From Acidimicrobiia bacterium (GTDB lineage Bacteria; Actinomycetota; Acidimicrobiia; Spongiisociales; SHLN01), in assembly GCA_013002865.1 (NCBI GenBank), contig JABDLU010000093.1:1-34931 (forward strand): a stretch of 34,931 nt of DNA, written 5' to 3'. Shown one piece after another: positions 22,544 through 30,056 of the stretch. The position numbers and the translations under genes are program-made. The notes under the pieces were generated by a model, which was given only the letters and a program-made list of their open reading frames with translations, made no database searches and was not told the DNA's origin. Position 1 is the first letter of the stretch. Each line of letters starts with the position of its first letter.

Positions 22544-23325
22544 CGCGAATCCTGGCCATCATCCGGGTGACCGTCTATCAGTTGGTGGGTCGGCGCCGCT
22601 CGATCGGATTGCTCGTGCTGGCGGCCGCCCCGGCCCTGATCATGCTGCTGGTGGGATACAACACGTCGGAATCGGAAGCCCTGGAGTTCTTCCGCACCGG
22701 TGCCCTCCCGCTCGTCCTGGGCGTCACCACCCCCATCATCTCGATCATCCTGGGATCGGGATCGCTCGGAGACGAACGGAGCGCCAAGACCATCTCCTAT
22801 CTCGCACTGCGGCCGATCCGTCGCGAGGTGATAGCCGCCGCCAAGCTGGGCGCCGCCTGGCTGGCATCGTTCCTGGTGGCCGGGATGGGGGCGCTGCTGA
22901 CGGCCGCCGCCCTCGGCCTCACCGCCGGAAGCTGGGGCGAACTGTTCGGCCTCATGGTGGCAACCGCTATCACGTCGCTCGGATTCGTGGCCGTGATGCA
23001 GGTGGTTGGCTACATCACGGACCGGGCCGTGGTGATCGGCCTCGCGTACCTTCTCATCTGGGAGGGAATAGTTACGGGTGCAGCCGACCAGGTCGCCACC
23101 ACGTCCATCTGGCGCATGGGAGCGTCGGCGTACGCCGGGATCGTGGCGGGCGACCACTGGGGCGAGGCGTTCGGCCTGGAGGCGCAGGTCGTGCGCGACC
23201 TCCGGGACCTGCTCTCCGGTGTGGCGCCCGGAGCGTTCGGGGCCGCCGCCAAGGTGCTGGGCATAGCAATTGTCTCCGTGTTCGTGCTCGGCTACCTCAT
23301 GCGAGATCGCGACCTGGTGAGCTGA
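22540..23325 (+). CDS. ABC-2 type transporter permease, second pair
   Basis: 261-aa membrane protein, the partner of the preceding ATPase, with an ATGA overlap. Hydrophobic segments include IGLLVLAAAPALIMLLVGY, PLVLGVTTPIISIILGSGSL, AAWLASFLVAGMGALLTAAA, LMVATAITSLGFVAVMQVV, VVIGLAYLLIWEGIV and VLGIAIVSVFVLGYLM. The loop DERSAKTISYLALRPIRREV matches the cytoplasmic ABC-2 permease motif. It is the last gene of the four-gene ABC block; the next gene starts 4 nt after its stop and may be co-transcribed. Confidence 0.87.
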   Translation: MTRILAIIRVTVYQLVGRRRSIGLLVLAAAPALIMLLVGYNTSESEALEFFRTGALPLVLGVTTPIISIILGSGSLGDERSAKTISYLALRPIRREVIAAAKLGAAWLASFLVAGMGALLTAAALGLTAGSWGELFGLMVATAITSLGFVAVMQVVGYITDRAVVIGLAYLLIWEGIVTGAADQVATTSIWRMGASAYAGIVAGDHWGEAFGLEAQVVRDLRDLLSGVAPGAFGAAAKVLGIAIVSVFVLGYLMRDRDLVS

Positions 23326-23329
23326 GGCT

Positions 23330-24016
23330 ATGAGCGCGGCAGCGGTCTATGAGCTGATCGGCTACATCGGCTCCGGGCTGATCATTGCATCCCTATCGAT
23401 GAAGTCGATTCTGCGTCTCCGCCTGGTTGGGCTCGCCGGGGCCATCATCTTCACCATGTACGGCGTGCTGATCGCCGCCTATCCGATCGTTATCACCAAT
23501 CTGGTGATCATCGCCATTCACGTCTTCTTCCTGCGCCGCCTGCTGGGCGCCAAACCGGACTTCACCGTGCTCGAGGTCCGGCAGGGATCCCGCTACCTCG
23601 AGGAGTTCGTCACCTACTACGCCGACGACATCGCCACCCTGCTGCCCGAATTTCACTATGAGCCGCAGCCCAACCGGTATCGGGCGTTCATCCTGCGCGA
23701 CATGGTCCCCGCCGGGCTCTTCATCGCCGACCTCGATGACGGCACCACCGTCCGCATCCGGCTCGACTACGTGATACCGGCGTATCGGGACCTCAAGGTG
23801 GGACGCTTTCTCTACTCGTCGAAGTCGTCGATATTCGCCAACCCGAGGATCACCCACGTGGAGAGCCCGGCGGGCACGGCCGAGCACCGCCGGTATCTGG
23901 AGCGCATGGGCTTTGCGCCGGCCATCTCGGACGACGGCCGCGAGGTGTACCGGCTCCGCCTCGCCGATCTGCCCGGCCAGGCCGGCAGACGAACGATCGA
24001 GTCACGAGAGCCGTGA
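23330..24016 (+). CDS. YgjV-like membrane protein with C-terminal acetyltransferase-like domain
   Basis: 228-aa protein. The first ~70 residues hold three hydrophobic segments (YELIGYIGSGLIIASLSM, LVGLAGAIIFTMYGVLIAAY, VITNLVIIAIHVFFL), resembling the YgjV family of inner-membrane proteins. The soluble remainder (GLFIADLDDGTTVRIRLDYV, then DLKVGRFLYSSK and HRRYLERMGF) has the layout of a GNAT acetyl-CoA-binding fold, with the ERMGF end typical of GNAT motif B. Function is unknown; membrane-tethered acyl transfer is possible. The stop overlaps the GTG of murJ (GTGA). Confidence 0.78.
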   Translation: MSAAAVYELIGYIGSGLIIASLSMKSILRLRLVGLAGAIIFTMYGVLIAAYPIVITNLVIIAIHVFFLRRLLGAKPDFTVLEVRQGSRYLEEFVTYYADDIATLLPEFHYEPQPNRYRAFILRDMVPAGLFIADLDDGTTVRIRLDYVIPAYRDLKVGRFLYSSKSSIFANPRITHVESPAGTAEHRRYLERMGFAPAISDDGREVYRLRLADLPGQAGRRTIESREP

Positions 24017-25551
24017 GCGGACGCCCCCTGCACAAGCGCATGGGGCGCGCCGCGCTGGTCGTGGCCGCCGGCGTGCTGCTCTCCCGGGTGCTCGGCCTGC
24101 TGCGCGAGGTGGCCCTTGCCGACCTGATCGGCGCAAACGCGGCCGGCGACGCCTACCGGGTGGCCTTCATCATCCCCGACTTCCTCAACTACCTGCTGGC
24201 GGGCGGCTACATGGCCATCACCTTTATCCCGATCCTGTCGCGCTACTTCGCCGACGACGATGAAGCCGGTGCCTGGGAGGCGTTCACCGCCATCGCCCGG
24301 CCGGTGGGGCTCGCGATGGCCGCGCTGGTGGGGATCGGCATGCTGATCGCCGGGCCGGTCATCGAGCTGGTCACTGCGCTCGGGCCGGAGGAGGTTCGCG
24401 AGGCAACCCGCCTGACTCGAATCATCCTGCCTGCGCAGTTCTTCTTCGTGATCGGCACGCTGCTGATGGCGGTGCAATACGCCCGGGAGCGGTTCCTCAT
24501 CCCGACCCTGGCCCCCATCGTCTACAACCTCATGATCATCCTGGGCGGGCTGGTCCTGACGGATCGCTCGGATCCCACGGCCGATGGATTCGCCTGGGGC
24601 GTGCTCGCCGGGGCGGTGATCGGCAACTTCCTCATCCAGGTGTACGGCGCCCGCCAGGAAGGCTTGCGGCTCAGACGCGGCCTGCCGCTTTCCCAGCCGG
24701 TCGTGCGGGAGTACCTGCTGTTGGCGCTGCCGCTGATGCTCGGTCAGTCGCTGGTTCTGCTCGACGAGTCCTTCGCCCGGGTATTCGGGACCCAGCTCGG
24801 TGAGGGCCCGACCAGCCAGCTCGGCTTTGCCCGCCAAACCATGCTCGTCCCGATCGGCATCGTGGCCCAGGCGGCCGGCGTGGCGGCCTATCCGTACCTG
24901 GCGCGGCTGGTGGAGGAACGCAAGCTGCATGAGCTCACCACCACCCTGGCCCGGGCCATCCGCTACGTGATCGTCGCCAGCCTGGTGGCGACCGCTGCGC
25001 TCATGGCACTGTCGGTGCCGACCATCCGCACGCTATTCGAGCGCGGGCGGTTCGGGCCGGCCGACACCGCTGCGGCGGCCGGCGCTCTCGTGTTCTACGC
25101 CATCGGCATCCCGTTCTGGGGCGTGCAGCAGCTGCTGGCCCGGGGGTTTTACGCCCGGCGCCAGATGTGGGTGCCCGTCGGGGTGGGGACCGCCGCCACC
25201 GTGCTGGCGATACCCGTGTACATCGTCCTGCGGGACCTGATGGAGATCCGTGGCATCGCGCTGGCGTCGACGGTTTCCATCGCCGCCTACACCCTGGTTC
25301 TCGGGGTCATCTGGATCCGCCGAACCGGCGCCCACGTGGTGGATGGGGTCGCCCGTACCACCGGACGGGCGCTGGTGCCCGCCGCGGTGGCCGGCACGGC
25401 TGCCTGGATTGCCGCCGAGGCCCTGGCCGGGGTGGCCGACGGTTTCACGGGCAGTCTGTTGCAGCTGGTCGCCGGCGCTGTGGTCGCCGGCGGGGTCTTT
25501 CTCGCCCTGGCCGGATGGATGGGCACGGTTCGCAGAATCAGCGACGACTGA
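24013..25551 (+). CDS. murJ: Lipid II flippase MurJ (MviN family)
   Basis: 512-aa integral membrane protein with about 14 transmembrane segments, which moves lipid-linked peptidoglycan precursor to the outer face of the membrane. The N-terminal signature VLLSRVLGLLREVALADLIG is diagnostic, with GDAYRVAFIIPDFLNYLLAG and FIPILSRYF following. LPLMLGQSLVLLDESFARVF and the GARQTML-like stretch (GFARQTMLVPIGIVAQAAG) are also MurJ-like. The start is GTG 24013, overlapping the preceding stop. The last 14 bp overlap the convergent ABC ATPase gene. Together with murA it makes two unlinked peptidoglycan genes in the window. Confidence 0.93.
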   Translation: MSGRPLHKRMGRAALVVAAGVLLSRVLGLLREVALADLIGANAAGDAYRVAFIIPDFLNYLLAGGYMAITFIPILSRYFADDDEAGAWEAFTAIARPVGLAMAALVGIGMLIAGPVIELVTALGPEEVREATRLTRIILPAQFFFVIGTLLMAVQYARERFLIPTLAPIVYNLMIILGGLVLTDRSDPTADGFAWGVLAGAVIGNFLIQVYGARQEGLRLRRGLPLSQPVVREYLLLALPLMLGQSLVLLDESFARVFGTQLGEGPTSQLGFARQTMLVPIGIVAQAAGVAAYPYLARLVEERKLHELTTTLARAIRYVIVASLVATAALMALSVPTIRTLFERGRFGPADTAAAAGALVFYAIGIPFWGVQQLLARGFYARRQMWVPVGVGTAATVLAIPVYIVLRDLMEIRGIALASTVSIAAYTLVLGVIWIRRTGAHVVDGVARTTGRALVPAAVAGTAAWIAAEALAGVADGFTGSLLQLVAGAVVAGGVFLALAGWMGTVRRISDD

Positions 25552-26524
25552 CCAGATGGGCGCGGCGGACCCCCCACCGCAGCGCATCTCCCACCCGCCG
25601 CCGGGCCGGGCCGACCTCTGCCATCAGCACGGCCCCGGCCGGCGTATCGAGGCGGTATTCGGTGCGCGTCCCGCGGTAGAAGATGCGTTCGATCGTCCCC
25701 TCGAGCGGTCCGCCGGCCACCACCCACTCGGGACGCAGCACGGCATCCTCTCCGGCCCCGGTCACCGTCGGGCCCGGATCACCGGCGACGGCCGCCGCCG
25801 GCACCACCGATGCTGCCCCCGTCAGCCGGGCGGCGCGCATATCGACCGGACGCTCATACACCTGTTCCGGCGTGCCGACCTGGACAACGGCCCCGCCGTC
25901 GAGCAGGGCGATCCGGTCAGCGATGGCGAGCGCCTCGGCGGCGTCGTGGGTGGCGTATACGGCCGGGGTGTTGTCGGCCAGACGTTGCCGATCGAGGTCC
26001 TCCAAAAGGGCCGAGCGCAGCGGCACATCGAGATGGGCCGTCGGCTCGTCGAGCAGGAACAACACCGGCCGGCGGGCGATTGCCCGGGCCAGGCTCACCC
26101 GCTGTTGCTCGCCGCCGGAGAGCTCGTGGGGCCGGCGCCCGGCCAGGTGGGCGATCCCGAGCTGCTCGAGCAGGCTGTCAACCACCCGGCCGGACCGGGC
26201 GCCATCGAGCGGAAAGGCCACGGTCTCCGCCACCGTGAGATGCGGCCAGAGGGCGTGCGCCTGGAATACCACACCCACCGTGCGATCCTCTGGAGGAACG
26301 ATTCGGGTCTCATCCGACACCACGCGGCCGGCCAGCTCGATCGACCCGCCCGACACCGGGATGAAACCCGCCACGGCATGCAAGAGGGTGGTCTTGCCGC
26401 TCCCGGAGGGCCCCAGCACGCAGACCAGCTCGCCTGTCGCGACGTCGAGGTCGACGTCACGGAGGGCCGTGACCGGGCCGTAGGCAACCGAAAGGCTGCG
26501 ACATCGCAGCACCGGTCCGCTCAT
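25538..26524 (-). CDS. ABC importer ATP-binding protein (FbpC/PotA-like, with TOBE domain)
   Basis: 328-aa ATPase: Walker A GPSGSGKTT (38-46), Q-loop in VVFQAHALWP, signature LSGGE (135-139) in HELSGGEQQRVSLARAIARR, Walker B LFLLDE (155-160) and H-loop THDAAEAL. Residues from ~235 form a C-terminal regulatory region of the TOBE type (LRPEWVVAGGPLEGTIERIF). This architecture is that of iron(III), thiamine, spermidine and related importers. The ATG at 26524 overlaps the permease stop (ATGA on the minus strand). It is the last gene of a three-gene importer cluster whose permease and binding protein fit the Fbp class. The frame continues upstream on the same strand but reads the wrong frame of the permease. 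Confidence 0.9.
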   Translation of the reverse strand: MSGPVLRCRSLSVAYGPVTALRDVDLDVATGELVCVLGPSGSGKTTLLHAVAGFIPVSGGSIELAGRVVSDETRIVPPEDRTVGVVFQAHALWPHLTVAETVAFPLDGARSGRVVDSLLEQLGIAHLAGRRPHELSGGEQQRVSLARAIARRPVLFLLDEPTAHLDVPLRSALLEDLDRQRLADNTPAVYATHDAAEALAIADRIALLDGGAVVQVGTPEQVYERPVDMRAARLTGAASVVPAAAVAGDPGPTVTGAGEDAVLRPEWVVAGGPLEGTIERIFYRGTRTEYRLDTPAGAVLMAEVGPARRRVGDALRWGVRRAHLVSRR

Positions 26525-28107
26525 CGGGTTCCCTGCCAGGCTCGCTGTAGCCAGACCAGCGGGAGCGCCACCGCGCCGACCACTCCTGCCAGCACGACGG
26601 CCAGCGCCGCCGTCGCCGTCGGATCCCCGATCTGCTGGTAGTCGAGAATCACGACCGCCAGGGTCTCGGTCCCCGGCCCGTGCAGCAGCGAGGAGATGGT
26701 GAGCTCGTGCACCGCGAGGACGAACACGAGCAGCCAGCCGGCGACGAGCGCGGGCCGCATCAGCGGGGTCACGATCCGGCGAAGCGTCCGCCCGGGCGAG
26801 GCACCCGAGGCGGCCGCCGCCCGTGTCTGGTTGGCGTGCAGGCCGGCGATGGCCGACGAGAGCGGCCGATGGGCCAGCGCCAGGAGCTTGGCCACATAGG
26901 CGATGACGATGATCAGCACCGTGTTGGCGAGCCACCGTCCGTAGGCAATCGACATGGCAATGGCCACCGACGTGCCCGGGACCGCGAACATCACCAGAGC
27001 CGCCGGCCCCCAGCGGGCGGCCCCACGCCGCTCGAGGTGCACGAAGAGCCCCGCCACCAGCACGGCGATGATCGCCGCGGTCGCAGCCAGCAGGGCGCTG
27101 CGACCGAACGCCTCCCAGGTTCGTGCATCGAGGGAGCCGGAGAAGTTGGCGAGTGTCCAGTTGGCCGGAGCGGCACTGAGGCCGATGGCCTTCGTCACCG
27201 CCCGCAGCACCAGTCCGCCGAGCGGAACCACCAGCGTTACTGCGACGTATGTCCAGGCGGCCAGGCTGGCCCAGGCCGGAGCGCGCTCGGTGGGTGGGAT
27301 CGGTCCCCGCTCGTCGGCCAGCATCGTCGTCCGGCCGATGCCGGCGTCCGATACGACGACGACAACCAGCGCAACACCGGCGAGCATGGTCGCCAGCATG
27401 ACCGCTTCGCCGAACGCGCCCGGCTGCGCAGAGAAGGCGACGGCCTGAAACACCCGGGTGGTGAGCGTGTCGAACCCGGCGGGTGACCCGAGCACGATCG
27501 GCACGCCGAAGCTGCTCAGGGCGGCGGCAAAGCCGACCAGCCACCCGCCGACGAGGGCGGGCCGTATCAGCGGGATGGTCACCTGCCGCAGCACCCGGCC
27601 CGGACCGGCGCCCGCCGCCCGGGCGCTCCAATCCAGATCGCCTGCCCGAGAGCTACGCAACGCCGCCGCCACGATCAGAAACGCAAGCGGAGCACTGTTC
27701 ACGGCCAGCACGACGACCACGCCGGCGCGGCCCTCCACCCAGCCGAGCGACAGGCCGGTCAGATCGTCGAGCAGACCGAAGGGCGCAAAGGTGGCCTGCC
27801 AGCTGAGCGCCGAAACGAATGGCGGGATGATGAGGGTCGCCACCACCGCCGCTCGCAGTGCAGAACCGGCGACCGGACGAAGCCGGTCGGTCACATAGGC
27901 GAGTGCCGCCCCGGCGAGCAGTGCCAGCGTGGCGGCCGCCACAGACGACCAGATGCTGTTGAACACGGCGGTTCTCACACCCGGCCGCGCCAACACATCG
28001 AACGGCCCGGCATCGAACAGCGCTTCGAAGACCAGCCGCCCCAGCGGGAAGACAAGGAGCACGCCGACCAGGGCAATCGCGGCCGGGCGGGCGAGGCGCT
28101 CACTCAT
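26521..28107 (-). CDS. ABC importer permease, fused double domain (FbpB/ThiP-like)
   Basis: 528-aa membrane protein with two tandem permease modules of about six helices each. The modules carry the cytoplasmic EAA-type loops ARAAGAGPGRVLRQVTIPLI (first half) and AAAASGASPGRTLRRIVTPL (second half), which dock on the ATPase. This fused form is typical of iron(III) FbpB, thiamine ThiP and similar importers. The start MSERLARPAAIALVGVLLVF at 28107 is chosen because the first helix follows directly; the binding-protein stop lies at 28100-28102, so the two genes overlap by 8 bp. Substrate not determined. Confidence 0.9.
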   Translation of the reverse strand: MSERLARPAAIALVGVLLVFPLGRLVFEALFDAGPFDVLARPGVRTAVFNSIWSSVAAATLALLAGAALAYVTDRLRPVAGSALRAAVVATLIIPPFVSALSWQATFAPFGLLDDLTGLSLGWVEGRAGVVVVLAVNSAPLAFLIVAAALRSSRAGDLDWSARAAGAGPGRVLRQVTIPLIRPALVGGWLVGFAAALSSFGVPIVLGSPAGFDTLTTRVFQAVAFSAQPGAFGEAVMLATMLAGVALVVVVVSDAGIGRTTMLADERGPIPPTERAPAWASLAAWTYVAVTLVVPLGGLVLRAVTKAIGLSAAPANWTLANFSGSLDARTWEAFGRSALLAATAAIIAVLVAGLFVHLERRGAARWGPAALVMFAVPGTSVAIAMSIAYGRWLANTVLIIVIAYVAKLLALAHRPLSSAIAGLHANQTRAAAASGASPGRTLRRIVTPLMRPALVAGWLLVFVLAVHELTISSLLHGPGTETLAVVILDYQQIGDPTATAALAVVLAGVVGAVALPLVWLQRAWQGTR

Positions 28108-29056
28108 CGAAGATGCCGGCGTAGGCGTCGAGCAGCCCGCTTTGCTCCTGCCAGATCCGGCTCCAGTCCGGGTAGGCGACGGATGCGCCGGCCGGTGGGC
28201 GGGGCCCGGGCGCGTCATCCCTGACCGGAGTCCATCCCGACTCACCGATGGCAGCCTGCCCGGCAGGCGAGAGCACGTGCTCGACGAAGTCGCGCGCCGC
28301 ATCCGCCGGCTCGGCGGCGGCCAGGACGGCAATCGGGCTCGTCACGGCAATCGCAGCGGGCGCCGGCCACACCACCTCGATGGGCGAGCCCTTGTCGGCC
28401 GCCGTGCGTGCCGAGAACTCCAGCGTCAAACCCGCGTCGTAGCGGCCCTCGGCCACCCCGGTTACCACATCGCCAGGGGAGTTGACCTGCACCGCCCCGG
28501 CGGCGCGCACCGCCGCGAAGAAGTCCATCCCGAAGCCGGGCTCGAGGCCGAAGTAGCCGAGCGCGGCGAAGGCCGACCCGGCAAACCGCGGATCGGGAAT
28601 GGCCGCCGCGAGGTCGGGGCGCGTCAGATCCTGCCAGGCTTCGACGGCAGCCGGATTGCCGGCGGGCACGACCAGCACCAGGTGCAGGATCCGGGTTCCC
28701 CAGAACGACCCGGAGACCAGATCCTCCGGGAGGGCGGCCGCCTGCTGCGGATCCCACGCCAGCAGGATGCCGTCGGCGCGGTACTGATACATCGAAAGCG
28801 GATCGCTCAACCACACGACGTCGGCGGTGGCGGCGCCGCTGCGCCGGTCTGCCTCGAGCCGGGCCGCCACCTCCCCGGTGGGCGCCCGGAACACCGCCAC
28901 ATCGGTTCCGGGATTATCGGCCTCGTAGCCGGCGACGACGGCGTCGACCGTTGCCTGGGTGACCGACGTGTAGAGCGTGACCGTGGAATCCCCCGAACCC
29001 GAGCAGGCGGCCGCCACAACCGCCGCCAGGGCCAGGGCGGCCCCGTACCGGATCAT
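28100..29056 (-). CDS. ABC importer substrate-binding lipoprotein (FbpA-like, substrate uncertain)
   Basis: 318-aa exported protein with lipoprotein signal (LALAAVVAAAC, Cys18). STVTLYTSVTQATVDAVVAG and TADVVWLSDPLSMYQYRADG are typical of the iron(III)/thiamine binding-protein family (SBP_bac_6). The consecutive tyrosines that coordinate ferric iron in classical FbpA are not seen in the equivalent region (GRYDAGLTLEFSARTAADKG), so iron(III) is not assured; other metals or a small organic ligand are possible. It starts 17 nt downstream of the nickel superoxide dismutase stop on the same strand, without a visible promoter, and may be co-transcribed with it. Confidence 0.87.
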   Translation of the reverse strand: MIRYGAALALAAVVAAACSGSGDSTVTLYTSVTQATVDAVVAGYEADNPGTDVAVFRAPTGEVAARLEADRRSGAATADVVWLSDPLSMYQYRADGILLAWDPQQAAALPEDLVSGSFWGTRILHLVLVVPAGNPAAVEAWQDLTRPDLAAAIPDPRFAGSAFAALGYFGLEPGFGMDFFAAVRAAGAVQVNSPGDVVTGVAEGRYDAGLTLEFSARTAADKGSPIEVVWPAPAAIAVTSPIAVLAAAEPADAARDFVEHVLSPAGQAAIGESGWTPVRDDAPGPRPPAGASVAYPDWSRIWQEQSGLLDAYAGIFDE

Positions 29057-29057
29057 G

Positions 29058-29073
29058 CCGGCCGGCCGGCCGG
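29058..29073. repeat. (CCGG)4 self-complementary tract between sodN and the binding-protein gene
   Basis: Four perfect copies of CCGG make a 16-bp palindrome filling almost the whole 17-bp gap. It could fold as a short hairpin in the sodN transcript or act as a slippage-prone tract. No T-run follows, so it is not a standard terminator. Confidence 0.7.
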
Positions 29074-29502
29074 TCAGCTCTTGCTGGCGGTGAAGATCTC
29101 GCCGATCTCCTTGGTGAGATCCCACAGTTCCTTGGCCAGGTCGGCGTCGATGTTTTGCATATTCTGCGTGCACAGGTGGCCGGCCCGATGGAACTTCTCG
29201 TGCAGGTCGGGCCAGCGCTCGAGGTGCTCCGGCTTGAAGTACTGGGTCCACAGCACGTCGAGGAGCTCGTACTTGCACTTCTTGGCGTGCTCCTCCTTGT
29301 TGGCTACCCGGCGCTCGAGATCGTGATGAAACTTGATCTTGTCGGCAGCGGGGGCGTCGGCGGCCGGCATTTCCATTGCCTGAATCTGCTCGACCATCTT
29401 GGCGACGGTCTCCGCGGCATTGATCGCAAAGAACGGGTCATAGATGCCACACGGGACGTGGCAGTGCGCGTGGGCGACCCGGGCCGGCTTGAAGATTCCC
29501 AT
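29074..29502 (-). CDS. sodN: Nickel-containing superoxide dismutase
   Basis: 142-aa cytoplasmic enzyme that dismutates superoxide to hydrogen peroxide and oxygen. The nickel hook HCHVPCGIY starts at His13: His13, Cys14 and Cys18 correspond to mature residues His1, Cys2 and Cys6, and Tyr21 to Tyr9. The first 12 residues (MGIFKPARVAHA) are a pro-sequence that must be removed to expose the His1 amine ligand. The remainder (EEHAKKCKYELLDVLWTQYF, then LHEKFHRAG) matches the helical bundle of NiSOD. A strong AGGAGG ribosome-binding site precedes the ATG at 29502. The maturation protease gene sodX is divergent 62 bp away. Confidence 0.96.
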   Translation of the reverse strand: MGIFKPARVAHAHCHVPCGIYDPFFAINAAETVAKMVEQIQAMEMPAADAPAADKIKFHHDLERRVANKEEHAKKCKYELLDVLWTQYFKPEHLERWPDLHEKFHRAGHLCTQNMQNIDADLAKELWDLTKEIGEIFTASKS

Positions 29503-29520
29503 CTCGTTCCTCCTGGCTAG

Positions 29521-29544
29521 CGTGACTGGGCCTCACGATACACT
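29521..29544. promoter_or_regulatory. Inverted repeat and sodX -10 in the sodN-sodX divergent promoter region
   Basis: CGTGA (29521-29525) and TCACG (29533-29537) form a perfect inverted repeat with a 7-bp spacer in the 62-bp gap between sodN and sodX. TACACT (29539-29544) is a possible -10 for sodX. A repeat placed between divergent nickel-SOD genes could bind a metal-responsive regulator such as a Fur/Nur-type protein, but the arms do not clearly match a published box that I can recall. Confidence 0.35.
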
Positions 29545-29564
29545 CGGGCGGGGAGGCAACCACC

Positions 29565-30056
29565 ATGCGGAAAACACGGGCTTTGGGGGCCGCCCTCGCC
29601 GGAGGGCTGGTGGTCGCATGGGGCGTGTGGCGGGGCCGGCTGCGCCGGTTCGAAATCACCGAATATTCCATGGCGCCGGCCTTGCAGGACGGTGACTACG
29701 TGGTGGCCACCCGGCTGGTCTCGGCGCCACTCCGGGGGGACATCGTGGTCTTCGCCCATCCAACCGATCCGGGCTTTCTCATGACGAAACGGGTGATCGG
29801 CCTTCCGGAGGAGACCGTCACCATCCGCGACGGCCGGGTGATGATCAACGGGCGGGTGCTGGCCGAGCCGTGGGGGCGGGGGTCACTGAACGGTGAGGCG
29901 GAATGGGCCCTCGATGGGCGCCAGCTGGTAGTGCTGTCGGACAATCGATCAGTCCCGACCGCCGACAGTCGCGAGCTGGGGCCGCTGCCGCTCGGCGACA
30001 TGTGGCGGGTGGTCTTTCGCTACTGGCCGGCCGACCGGGTGGGTTCGATCCGCTAG
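29565..30056 (+). CDS. sodX: Nickel-type superoxide dismutase maturation protease (S26 signal-peptidase family)
   Basis: 163-aa membrane-anchored serine protease. A single N-terminal hydrophobic segment (~7-22, ALGAALAGGLVVAWG) is followed by ITEYSMAPAL with nucleophile Ser35 and MTKRVIGLPEE with general base Lys75, the Ser/Lys dyad of type I signal peptidases; LSDNRSVPTADSRELGPL is the later conserved box. The divergent position next to sodN is the typical sodN-sodX arrangement, so its role is removal of the SodN pro-sequence. GGGGAGG precedes the ATG. The stop overlaps that of the convergent nitroreductase in CTAG (30053-30056). Confidence 0.93.
   Translation: MRKTRALGAALAGGLVVAWGVWRGRLRRFEITEYSMAPALQDGDYVVATRLVSAPLRGDIVVFAHPTDPGFLMTKRVIGLPEETVTIRDGRVMINGRVLAEPWGRGSLNGEAEWALDGRQLVVLSDNRSVPTADSRELGPLPLGDMWRVVFRYWPADRVGSIR

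Noticed and set aside
25538-27631. A 697-codon minus-strand frame suggesting a fusion of something with the ABC ATPase
   Set aside because: The upstream part is the wrong frame of the fused permease gene; the ATPase has its own ATG at 26524 in an ATGA overlap.
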